From positions 1 through 24,179 of the forward strand of contig JAJOHG010000383.1 in NCBI GenBank assembly GCA_021029095.1: a stretch of 24,179 nucleotides of DNA, in the 5' to 3' direction. The DNA is from Phellopilus nigrolimitatus (lineage: Eukaryota > Basidiomycota > Agaricomycetes > Hymenochaetales > Hymenochaetaceae). The position numbers were made by a program, and so were the translations under genes. Positions 10,227 through 19,750 of this stretch are shown here, in pieces. The notes under the pieces are model-generated. The model was not told where the DNA came from and made no database searches. It saw only the letters and a program-made list of their open reading frames with translations. Every line of letters starts with the position of its first letter. Position 1 is the stretch's first letter.

Positions 10227-12595
10227 TTACCCGAGTGCAGCCATCGCTCCAGCTCCCGCAATTAAACTCCCAATAGCCAGCACCTGGCGCCCGACGGAAG
10301 ACCGCTTGAGTTGCGGGTCAAGCACGAAGTCCGCGGCGAGCATCTCAACGCAGGCGGCATATACGAGCATACCCGCAGAGAACGCAGACATCAGGCCCTG
10401 TGTGCGCTTCATCGTATCTGTGAGGGATACAAACGAACATGGAAAGATAATGTGGGCGGGGAACATGGCATAAAAAGCATGCAACGTAAGCAAAGGTAGA
10501 AGAATGGGAAAAGAAAAGAGGCGCACCGCCTGGCCTCCCGTGCGAAAGAGTCGCGCGCCCAAGAAGGATACCGGCGGGAACCGTCGCGGCGAAGATCGCC
10601 GCGAGTACAGGCGTGAGGCGGGACGCGCGCGGGAGGGCGGCGAGGCGCACGCCTAGCGAGAGCCCCTCGAAAAGCTGGTGAAATAGGATGGCAATAACGA
10701 GGGAGGCTAGCAAGTAGAGGTTAATCAGATGCTTTTGAAAACCAGGTATATGAAAAATGAAAGAGATGGTTCGAACGAGATGCGTGCTCACTGAATTCAG
10801 GCCCGGACTTGATGGAGAGCGTGAGCCCAATGACGAGCGAGTGCACCATTATACCAGTCTGCAGGACCTACAGTCATATAAACATTCCATGCTACATCAG
10901 CATATGCATCCTTATATTCTTTCCTCTTGTCCTTCTCCGTTGGAATACAGGAGGGGAAAAATCATTAAAGATACTGACCAACATGCTAACGATCTGCCGC
11001 CGCTTGCCAGTATCAGGCACGTTCTCGTGTTCGTGCCCATGAACATGCGAGTGGGGCTGAGCTTGAGGGGAGAGGGGCTCAAGTTGTTCTTCCGGGTCGT
11101 CATCTGGGTCTGAGGAGTGATAGCTCCTCGCCTCCCCGTTCGCATTCCACTCCAGGTCCGCATCATCAGAGCGCTCATCATGGTGATGTTCATGGGTATG
11201 CTGGTTGTGGTGCCCACGGTGGAGACTGTGTGCGCTGTCCGCGCGCAGCAACGGCGCGTCAACCGGAAAATAATCGGCTCGACCCGTCCCTGTCCCCGCC
11301 GCGTGATCCGCGTGTGCGAGCGCGAGCGTCTCGATACTCGGCGTGCGGCGCACGCGCGCGCTGTGTGCCGCATGCGCGCCCGGCAACTCATATCGGTGGT
11401 GTCCGCTGAAGTAGGGCGACTCTGCGTCTGTTACTGGTATTATGGGCAATACAGAGTGGTTGGAGTGGGGGGACGGGGAGCCATAAGAAGCGCGCGAGAG
11501 AGGGCGGGGTTGATGCTGTTGTGAATGGGCATAAGTACGCTGGAGGTGAGCGGGCGTCGAGGTAGAGCGGAGCAGGCTCGTGCGTTCGGACACAGGTAGA
11601 GGGGCTCTCTCCGCGTTGTTTCCAAGTTCAGGCTCGACACCGTTTGTCTCGCAGATAGCTTCCTGGAGAGGCGAGAGTGGCGCATGAGGGTGCTTTACGT
11701 GCGGGTGTAGTATATGTGGTTTGTGTGTTCCATCATGTGACTTGATCTGCCTTTCGGAATCAGAAGATGTCGTGCGCTCGAGTGCGGGCGGAAGAAAGTG
11801 GTGATGGTGTTCGAGTGCAGGCTCATGCTCGTGTCCGTGTCCTAATCGATTGCGGTGTCCATGCTCATGCGCGTGTTGGCTTCCGGTTTTTTCGAGGTGC
11901 TCGACGTATGTCATTGACACATCTATGGAAAAGAAAGAGACACGTAAAAAAATTGTAAGTGCTATTTCAACGCAAGAAAAAACAGGCTCACATTCGACGA
12001 GGAATATGGAGAATAGCGATCCCAGCCTATACGTATTAGCGAGGAGCAAAATATCTTGAGTTGAACGGCTGATAGAGACGAAAAGTAAATAGCGACGCAC
12101 ACGAGTAGCCCGACCCAATGCTTAACATTTGAGCCGGGTGGAAGGCTGAGAAGCGTCTCGAATGCGTCCTGGAGAAGATGCACAAAGGCGGTGGAGAGAA
12201 TGACGCCTGTTGGATGGGTGGTCAGAGCTGAACCAACGACGGTCGACGCACATGGGTCGCATAAAATGAAACTTGCCTGTACCAAAGTGCTTTAAGATGA
12301 AGAATATTGTATGCGGTATGCGCAGGAAGTACACGCGTTTTGAAAGGGTCGGGAACGTCGATGCTTCGGACATTGATCAAAAAATAATTCAGTAATTTGT
12401 GGCAAAACAAAACCAGCATTCAATTGCATTAGACTTTATGAAGATCCGTGATGAGAAGGAGAACCTACCGAAGAGAGAAAGGACAGAGATAGAAAGCATG
12501 GCAATGATCTTCTGCGTGACGTCTCTGTCGACATTGTTTCCCTCGAGACGCAACTGCGTGCCAGTGAGCTCGACCTGGCTGGCATCGAAGAACAT
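10227..12595 (-). CDS. ZIP-family zinc transporter with long His-rich loop
   Basis: Eight exons: 12469-12595, 12277-12363, 12101-12206, 11992-12026, 10979-11922, 10792-10867, 10527-10706, 10227-10417, giving 581 aa. ZIP proteins carry Zn2+ (sometimes Fe2+) into the cytosol across the plasma or an organelle membrane. Family signatures are LRIPHTIFFILKHFGTG, TAFVHLLQDAFE, the TM4 motif GIMVHSLVIGLTL (His442) and the TM5 motif HQLFEGLSLG (His468, Glu472), the metal-path residues. Between TM3 and TM4 lies a loop of about 300 residues, far longer than usual, with repeated His clusters such as HAHEHGHRNRLGHGHEHE and HRGHHNQHTHEHHHDE, likely zinc-sensing or buffering. Intron 12207-12276 has a GC donor (ACAG/gcaagt). 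The TAA at 10227-10229 overlaps a perfect gtaagt, so the last codons may come from another exon. It is divergent from micro-protein gene 1. Confidence 0.93.
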
Positions 12596-13045
12596 GAAGC
12601 AACGATTTGAATGTGAAGTCTTTCGTTCAGTGCAAGCTTGCCCCAGAAGTGAAAAGAAGAAGAAAAAACAGTTAAGTAGGCTGCCGGATAATCAGAGGAC
12701 AGTGATGAGCATCGCTCGTCGTAGACGCTGCCTTAGTCGATGACTGCGACGGTACCTCCAGTGGCAGCGCGTCGGTGAATTGCGAATCTCCCGTTGGTCG
12801 GCCAGAAGCGGGCGCAAATGGTTGTCACGTGGACAATACTCTACGTACGTACGTCGATCGACGTCAGCGGCTCCAGGTGTGTTCGCTGAGCCACAACTTT
12901 GTCCGCAAACCTCCTTCTCAACGTCTCCAATTCAGAATGTAGGCAGGACGTCAGGAATGACGACCCATGGCGCGTGCGCGGCGCATATAAGCCAGAGCCC
13001 GTACCTACCGTCCCTCACTTCATTCACCCATCACATCCACAAATC
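12596..13045. promoter_or_regulatory. Divergent promoter region, ZIP gene and micro-protein gene 1
   Basis: This 450 bp region serves two divergent genes. It contains an E-box core CACGTG (12826-12831), three tandem ACGT units (12843-12854), an overlapping 14-bp perfect palindrome ACGTCGATCGACGT (12851-12864), and CRE-like sites GACGTCA (12947-12953) and TGACG (12958-12962). A TATA box follows at 12986. Which elements belong to which gene is not decidable from sequence. Confidence 0.5.
12984..12991 (+). promoter_or_regulatory. TATA box of micro-protein gene 1
   Basis: CATATAAG lies about 60 bp before the ATG at 13046 and is followed by a CT- and A-rich leader (13009-13043). This is normal spacing for a strongly expressed fungal gene. 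The paralogue has a matching TATA box. Confidence 0.55.
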
Positions 13046-13364
13046 ATGGTGTGTTGTCTACTTCCATTCAACTTCACCATCGAATTCTCACCTCGTCGCG
13101 TTTTCATTTATAGGGTTCCATAATTTCTGCTATCGGAAGCGCCATCATCGCTGTTATCTCAGCCATTGCAAGCGTTATCGAAACAATCGTCGGAGCCATC
13201 GTCTCTGTACGTTATTCTTAGACCTTTGTTTTCGTCAGAAATTCAGTCTGAAATATCTACGCATTCCACAGGTTATAGTCACCATATTCAACTTCATCGT
13301 CGACATTCTATGTTGCCGCTGCTTCTCGGGCGGTCGGAGAGCACGTGCAGGGGGGGCATATTAG
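13046..13364 (+). CDS. Micro-protein 1, putative acylated membrane peptide (62 aa)
   Basis: Three exons: 13046-13048 (ATG only), 13114-13206 (93 nt), 13272-13364. Introns are gtgtgt...tatag and gtacgt...cacag, both phase 0. The product starts MGSIISAIGS, continues as an Ile/Ala/Val-rich segment of about 40 residues with polar residues spaced as in an amphipathic helix (one Glu-Thr pair), then DILCCRC and a Gly/Arg tail ending AGGAY. Gly2 and Ser6 match the MGxxxS/T N-myristoylation pattern, and the cysteines could be palmitoylated. I therefore infer membrane attachment from the cytosolic side; function is unknown. Support for the model comes from the paralogue at 15675, which has the same intron positions and an equal-length second exon. 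Without splicing, translation from this ATG would give an unrelated peptide. Confidence 0.85.
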
Positions 13365-13825
13365 CCTCGCATATACCATGAGATCGTTGAAGCCGAGGAG
13401 AACGAGCAGCAACAGACAATTTCGTTGTTTGAGTAGACATATCTTTGAGGAATGACGCGGATACATGTTATACCTGATAATACCATTTTGATTCCATCTC
13501 GAACGCAATATTGAAGTATGAAGAAGAGAAAATTGGGCTACCCAATCGACGTCTCAAACCATGCATCTGACGCATCCGACTCCGAGTCTTTCTACGCTGG
13601 GTGGGAAAGATTTTGAAGTAGAAAATGTGATATAGAAATAAAAGGTGTTTCAATTGTGGCTACCCGTGGCTCGATCATGTGACAGCGTAAGCAAAATACC
13701 GATGTGACGTTCATTTGTATTCATGACCGCTCTACACATCTCGAACCCTTTCAGCGGCGTCGTCTCTCGCGTCCGCAGACGCAATTCTATCTGCACCCTC
13801 ACGAATGTAGACCCTAACTCGGTGT
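13365..13825. other. Flank of micro-protein gene 1 and possible 5' remnant of the kinase pseudogene
   Basis: From 13365 to about 13680 I see only non-coding 3' flank. From about 13680 to 13808 a plus-strand frame reads like protein (for example RPQTQFYLHPHE) and may be a decayed upstream exon of the kinase-like pseudogene, but its junction to the next exon is not in frame. Confidence 0.35.
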
Positions 13826-14820
13826 CTGAGTGTGCAGTCAACAAGCAGCCGTGAAAGAGATTGTCTTCTCCGGTGAACACTCGACTGTTTGCCGCGCCGC
13901 CGTCGTTGGCAAAAACCTCATCGTCAAGTTCTGCCTCGACCAACGGTTCCAGCCTGATTTAGGCAGGGAGGCTCGTGCGTATTAGGAGGAACTAGCGAGT
14001 CTTCAGGGCAAAATCATTCCCCGTTTCAAGGGTTATTTCAAATGCCCGCCGCCAGATTCGTACTTCGGGCCTTATAGCTGCCTCATGCTAGAGGATTGTG
14101 GGTAGAGTGTTTTTGCTTTTCAACGCCTGCCTGAGGAAGACAAGTGCGTTAATCGTCTATCTTCCTCGCATGCGCGTCACATCTCACGCGGATAACCAGG
14201 ATTCAGATTCTTAACTTGCTCGGTACGATGCATAAACATGGATTTCACCCGCCCGGTTTTGCACCTCACAATGTCGTCGGCCGTGATCACGTGTATCGTT
14301 TGATTGACTTCCATCTCCTCGAGGCTCATCGCTGCGACTGGCACGAGTGATTTGACTGGCAGAGGGGGCAAATCATGCCTACAGTGGGAACATTTTCTTG
14401 TCACTGGTTGTTCTATGCAGCCCGTGACATGCGAGTTTGGCGTTATCGTGCGTCGCTTTCTTTTCTTTTGTTCTTTCGACTTCTTACCGAACTGCGTGTC
14501 TAGCTACATTCAAGCCGATGCTCAAGATTGCTGGTGTCAATTACGCCCCAACCAAGGACTTCCCACCGCAGCATATCATCGATCGTCTTGTGCCAAAGGA
14601 CTTCATGCTTTTCGCGACAAACCAATACTTACTGGTTGATTGGCTGAAAAAGCTCAATTTGAAGATGGACGCGGATCCGAACGTGAGCGAGGACGAACTT
14701 GTCAACGAACATATGAAATCTCTGCCAGACTTTCCCATAACGAGAAAAAACATGAATGCGGACGGAGGAAGGATGCGGATCCAGTATAGCTCTACTGTTT
14801 CTCTTCAGTCGCTCGTATGA
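13826..14820 (+). pseudogene. Decayed kinase-like (APH/protein kinase fold) gene
   Basis: Three coding-like blocks keep the order of a kinase-fold protein common in Agaricomycetes. Block 1 (13826-14099) has a Gly-rich-loop-like FSGEHSTVCRA, the strand LIVKF with the Lys, EARAY and LQGKIIPRFKGYF. Block 2 (about 14187-14440) has LHKHGF-type helix, the catalytic-loop position HGFHPPGFAPHNVV and YRLIDF. Block 3 (14502-14820) is a C-terminal tail, LKIAGVNYAPTKDFPPQHII, ending in TGA, and joins block 2 through a plausible intron. The gene is broken by TAG at 13983-13985 and TGA at 14348-14350. The usual HGDFAPRN-like catalytic loop is changed so that the catalytic Asp is replaced by Gly. No start codon is evident. 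I infer a recent pseudogene, since long stretches remain readable. Confidence 0.7.
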
Positions 14821-15563
14821 TAACGGCATGGATTTGTACCTTGCATTTCCTTCGAACTGTTGCCTAGGTAGAAGTATGATTTGAGTCAATTGCAAGACTC
14901 CGAAAATCGATTTCAGTAAATTGCCTGTCTGCACGACCTCGTTTCTACATATATTTTCACGAATGATCCTGCTATGGGTCTCATACTTCGGAGCCCTCGG
15001 TCGTTTCTAGGGCGGGCCCAGACCGTTCAGTGCTTGTGCAGACAGAAAGGCAAAACGAAAGGCAAAATCAACGCGCAGAAGACCTTTAGCGAAGGAGCTC
15101 ACACTCGTCCTCGTGGTGCTTGTCGGGAGTGATGCCACTCTGTTTTGACGAGGTTACTCGAAGATAGTAGCTTCGTTTCCATTGAACTAGCGGCTTTGAT
15201 AAAGGGTCGAAACTCGAAGGAGGCAGAACGGTGGCGAATACTGCAGATAAGTGAGCTGAAGTCTTGGCACAGCAGCGAAGAGGTGACTGGTCATGTACTG
15301 GCTATGTATCTCAGTCTGCAGTGTCTGTTACTCAAAGAACGTCATTTATGCTGACGACAGCAATGTTGTGAAGTTATAATACCGGAATGATTTACGAAAA
15401 AAGACTTTAGGAATATTGATTGCCGTATGTGATCTGCGGTGGATCATGACGCGTGTACTCGCATGGGGCTGCACTGTGCATGTCGTCATTACTCCTGGCT
15501 CCTGGCCTTGTACGTCATTTTCACCGAGACCTGGTTCCCGGTACTCCAACGGTCGTAGACTGC
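14821..15563. other. Non-coding stretch upstream of micro-protein gene 2
   Basis: No convincing gene. Open frames such as 15145-15354 have mixed codon use and no known motif. The right part (15440-15520) forms the upstream promoter of micro-protein gene 2, with TGACG at about 15447 and CGTCA at 15484-15488 and 15513-15517. Confidence 0.45.
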
Positions 15564-15573
15564 TATATAAAGG
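15564..15573 (+). promoter_or_regulatory. TATA box of micro-protein gene 2
   Basis: TATATAAAGG is a strong TATA match about 110 bp upstream of the ATG at 15675. It is preceded by CGTCA half-sites and followed by an A/C-rich leader (15598-15672) typical of highly expressed fungal genes. Confidence 0.6.
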
Positions 15574-15674
15574 CTGAATCAACCGCATGGGACTCTAGAA
15601 ACAACAGTCATCACCCCTCGACCACCAAAAACACTTACTTACCCACTCACCCCGAACACAATAAACAATCGATT

Positions 15675-16019
15675 ATGGTACGCTCATTCTTTTGCCATTT
15701 CTTCTCTCTTCGTGCTCGACTTACAATGATCTCGTAACAGGGTTCCATCTTCTCCGCCATCGGCTCTGGAATCATAGCCATAATCAGCGCTATCGCTGGC
15801 GTCTTGGAGACTATCATCTCCGCCATCTTTGGCGTACGTCGTCTTCATTTTTCTTTCGAGTCTGCCCTTTTCTAACGAATATTCTCGCAACAGGTCATCG
15901 CGACTATATTCAATGTCATCGGTGATATTCTTTGCTGTCGCTGTGGCAGCGGACGACGTCGTTCGGGAGGCGGAGGGATAGGCGGAAGGAGGCGTATGGG
16001 GCGTAGTTCTGCATACTGA
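15675..16019 (+). CDS. Micro-protein 2, paralogue of micro-protein 1 (73 aa)
   Basis: Three exons: 15675-15677 (ATG only), 15741-15833 (93 nt), 15894-16019. Introns are gtacgc...taacag and gtacgt...caacag, both phase 0 and placed exactly as in the gene at 13046. The product starts MGSIFSAIGSGIIA, has a hydrophobic helix-like segment, then DILCCRC, and a tail of Gly, Arg and Ser longer than in the paralogue, also ending Ala-Tyr. Over residues 1-49, 37 positions are identical to micro-protein 1. The changes are mostly conservative (Ile/Val/Leu/Phe or Ala/Gly/Ser), which suggests both copies are under selection. N-myristoylation at Gly2 and palmitoylation at the cysteines are predicted from motif only. 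Function is unknown. It is convergent with the vWA gene. Confidence 0.87.
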
Positions 16020-16655
16020 TCACGTTCTCGCCGGATGCTCTGCCTCCCCGCTTTCTTGTCCACGCATGATACCCTATGCTGTGTATTTTTTAGATTTTAC
16101 ATTCAACTCGTAATGCAGACCAGATACGATTTCATTTCTGAAACCTATACCCCACTCGAAACCCCAAAAAACCGGATAAAGGAAAGAAAAGAAGAGTAGA
16201 AAACCCTGCGAGACAAATTCACGAGACAAAAGTTGAAAGCATATGACGGTTGTTAATAGGCGTCAAACAAACATTTGAGGGGTAATGCATAGTGAGTAAA
16301 GTCGGCCATAAATAACGAAATCGTTTCTGGAATGTAAGTAAACCCCGGTGAAACGAGAAAATGGATACGAGCTTGACGAGAGAGAACTGGATACCGGACA
16401 AAAAGTATGAAAAGAAGACACCTGGCGACTATAACGACGAAGTACAAGACGAGTCCGCAGACAGCAATTTGAGAATTGGGTAACGGTAACTAAAATCATT
16501 TTTTGGAATCAAGTAAAACCCCGTGGGAAAGAATATAAAAATCGTTTTTGGAATCCCGGTGATAAAGGAACGAGAAAACGGTACATGAGCGTGACGGAAA
16601 AGGACATACTAGCTTGGGTTTTTGATGAGAAGTCCTCGTCAAGTAATGCAGGCGG
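16020..16655. other. Convergent 3' region with degenerate direct repeats
   Basis: This lies between the end of micro-protein gene 2 and the end of the vWA gene. It carries three related segments (16317-16378, 16494-16530, 16538-16600), described separately. Minus-strand open frames extending past the vWA gene stop reflect low stop density, not a longer protein. Confidence 0.5.
16317..16600. repeat. Three degenerate direct repeats
   Basis: Copies at 16317-16378, 16494-16530 and 16538-16600 share the core AAATCGTTTNTGGAAT followed by a CCCCGGTGAAA-like block. The first and third also share AACGAGAAAA and a GCNTGACG-like end. The copies differ by small insertions and deletions, so the duplication is old. 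No inverted ends or target duplication is visible. Confidence 0.6.
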
Positions 16656-18971
16656 TCAGCGTAACTGCGAATATTCTTGGCGCCCAGAGGGCATGGCATA
16701 CAGGCCCGCATGCCTATCGGAGTAGTAATAAGCTCCTGAGCTTTGCTAAACAGAGAAAACATGAAATCGGTCAGAGAGACAGGAATTTGAGACAAGGATC
16801 GACAAACATCGGAAAATCCATTGTTCCCCTGCAGGTTTTCATGCTCTTGCCAATTCATTGAGGTTTCATTGCTTCTGCTATTAAGTCCGTGCGCCATAGC
16901 AGGATCGTGCACTTCGTCCACCTCGTGCATGGTGTGTATTGCATTGCGGAGCCGCGCGGCGCTTTGCGCTTCATATGCAGCATCGAAGACGAACGGAACC
17001 TGCCCACGTACGTCAGGAGGCGCGCTCGCAGGGACAACGTCGACATCAACATCAGTGTCAATGTCTGACGAGTGGGCTCTTGCACCAGGTGGCTGTACAG
17101 TATTTGCACCTCTAGAGAATCCAGGATGTAAGGATGCGCCACCAGAGTATGACGTATAGGGCGCATATGCTGACGAAGCGTACGTGCCATACGGAAGAGG
17201 CCCGGAGAAGGGTGTCTGAAAGAGTAGAGGCGACAGAGGAAAAGTCGGTTCGGAAGAAGCAGGAAATGAGACATTAGGACTCGAAGGGCTCGCCAGCGCT
17301 TGCGCAGATGAAAAGCGGCCAGTTTCCGAGAAGAATGTGACGGGCTGCGAAGGCCCGCGACGTGCAGACCCCTTGCCATCATCAGTAACCGAATCGCCGA
17401 TCCGGTACGTCTGAGACGATAGACTAGTAAGTGAGCTCGATAGTGTCGAGCCGGATGTATCAGAATCGGGTGATGGCGGATGGAAGCCTGGCATACCAGC
17501 ACCAACAGACATATATCCATTTGAACCATTTGCCAGCGGCGCTTCTGTCGGACTTTGATGGCTCGTCTCTTGCGTCAAGCCCCGCAGATCCAGCGCGGAG
17601 GAGAAGCTAGCGTCGGGCTGCGTCGGTCCGGTGATCATCGAGAGCTGTCGAAGCTTCTCTTTCTCCTTGTTAGTGTTTTTGCTGTTGACGAGCCGCTCGC
17701 GCCGCGGGGATGGGACAGGGGACGTTTCGCGGAAGAAAGATGTGCGCGTCATCGAGGGGCGACGACTCTTTTCGGCCGGGCGGCGACGGCTGGCGAGTCC
17801 GTGCATCGCTTGCATGCGCGAGACGAGGGATAAAGAGCCAGGATTGGAATTGATCATGTCGATAGGAGAAATAGGTGATGGAAGTTCTTCGTCGCTCAGC
17901 TCGGGTGCATGGGCAGGCGGGGAGTTCGTAGTGGATGAGGGGGACTCGGGAGAGCCGAGGAAAACCTCTGGCCACTCTACGGGAATTGAATCTCGAGCAT
18001 CGGGCGTAAGGCGAGGGTCGGGCAGCTAGTGAATTCATGAAAAAAAATACCTCGAGCTTTTATAGCGCGGTTTGAGCCGGAAAGGTGGCATATACAATGC
18101 AACGTGTCCGTAGGCTGCCAAGGAATCACTTCTTGCCGTGATTGATATCGCATCTAAAAACAGTTGTTGATGGTAAATTGAAATAAGATAAATAATAATA
18201 AAAAGGAATGCGTATAAGCACGCACCGTCTTTCGGAACAGCTCAAAAACGCGCGACAACCGCGCTACCGGGTTTGCAATGACATGCAGGAACACGTCGTT
18301 CTGTGAAATGAGGGAGATTAAATTGTGTGAATAGAAAGAAACACCTTTACCTCTTGCAGCTTTCCCGCGACAGCCTCCCACTTCGCGTCATCGACATGAG
18401 ACTGCTGTGGACTGTTAGACTTCCCGGACGAATCGTCGGCAGAGTTTGACATGGCCACAATGAATAAGTGGCGTGTCACAGATAGCTCTGGGGTGTTACC
18501 TGACAAAAATAACTGGCGAACGTGAAAGAGTCTAGTCGATGACCAAAAGGCGTGATGCATGAGGAGGCACGCACATCGATCGATTGGCGGATGAAGAGGG
18601 GGGAAAGTTTGTTTCGTGGCAGACCGACGATGTCGATGTCCGGAAAGTCATTGAAGTGCCGTTGGGACTTTTGTGAAGCGCGCTGATCTTGAGCTTTGCC
18701 TGTGGTCTCCCAGAAAATCTGAACCTGAAGATAAGCAACAGAAAACATAAATAACTTAAGACGAAGAATAAATAAATGAAAGTCATTTTTGACAGACATT
18801 AACACCAGGGTTGGCAATGCGAACGGCCCCTAATACACCAGGCAAAATATGCTGTTGTAGGTCTTGCCAGTGGTTCATCATTGGGAGCGAGTTTTCGATA
18901 AGCAAGAGGACGTGGACAGCCTGACCAGGACGAACGGCCCCGAAGACTGCAGAAGGCGGCAGCTGCGCCAT
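16656..18971 (-). CDS. vWA-fold protein resembling Mediator subunit 25
   Basis: Model: 18798-18971, 18575-18724, 18351-18512, 18226-18300, 18051-18153, 16808-17976, 16656-16745, giving 640 aa in phase. The N-terminal 190 residues read as a von Willebrand A-like fold: VHVLLLIENSLPMMNHW, NVQIFWETTG, the link QSID/LFLSGNTPELS, HLFIVAMSNSADD and NDVFLHVIANPVARLSRVFE. This is the pattern I associate with the Mediator 25 vWA domain, which docks Mediator and binds activators; the assignment is moderate. The rest is a long Ser/Pro/Gly-rich, probably disordered region with an acidic patch and a Tyr-rich end (GAYYYSDRHAGLY). Exon 5 is the weak point: the large exon could begin instead at 18025 (reading LPDPRLTPDARD) with a longer intron before it. 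The ATG at 18971 is the first in frame with the fold. Confidence 0.6.
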
Positions 18972-19750
18972 AATGGTAGCCTGAGATATTTTTCGGAGCT
19001 TGGAGCAAGGACAAAACGAGAAAATTAACAACTGCTTGGGGCGCTTGGCGGAGAGGTAGACACGTCAGAAATATAGAAGAACGACGGAGAGAGACAAAGA
19101 CATGGGACCTCAGCGTCTTGCGCAAACAAGGATCGATAGGGATGACTGATTCAGCTAGATCGTTTGAGCGAGGCGATAGGTGCTGTAATTCCTTCCCAGC
19201 AGATAGTATTGATATAAAGTCACGGGTATAGCAATGTAAGGGTGGACCCACAAGTTATCATGTCTGGTGAGTGAGAAGGCCCGCGTATGTACTCACGTAA
19301 ACGATTCTACTTATATCTGAAAGGAAGCGACAAGGGTGTGCTTGCGAGCCTGTTTGAGTTTTCGATCAGTCGACTGATGTCTTGGAGGCGGAAAGCACCG
19401 AAAGCCGTGGTGAATTATGTCGTCTAAAGGCAAAAATCCGCACGTGCTCCCGCCCATGCATACGTCAGAGTAAGTATTCGAGGCGTATCGTTCCGTTTAC
19501 CTGTATCTGCGCATGCTCGCTATATCCAGTAGATCTTCATTTCTCGTATTTTATTTCTGAGATGGGTAGGACTCGGAGGCATTTCCATTCTAATAATTTG
19601 ATCTCCGTTCCAAAAGAAAGTTCTTGTGACCGACATACTAAATGCAGTAAGCGTTTGCCTGAACAGGCAGACGCTACCCTTTGCCTGCAGGCTCAATTGC
19701 TCAGCGACCACTGCTCTCTGCTACCGTCGAGCTCGCTGCAGTCAGCAACC
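18972..19750. promoter_or_regulatory. Divergent promoter region, vWA gene and WHI2-like gene
   Basis: This 780 bp region separates divergent starts. An open frame in phase with the WHI2-like ATG extends upstream to 19382, but its content is not protein-like and the ATG at 19751 has a much better context. No TATA box near either start stands out, which fits constitutive genes. Confidence 0.45.

Noticed and set aside
16253..16550. C-terminal extension of the vWA gene with a membrane segment
   Set aside because: A better model removes intron 16746-16807 and ends in frame at 16656. The extension needs the intronic frame and unrelated hydrophobic sequence.
19382..19750. 123-codon N-terminal extension of the WHI2-like protein
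   Set aside because: The frame is open by chance; composition is not coding-like and the ATG at 19751 has the best context next to the conserved fold.
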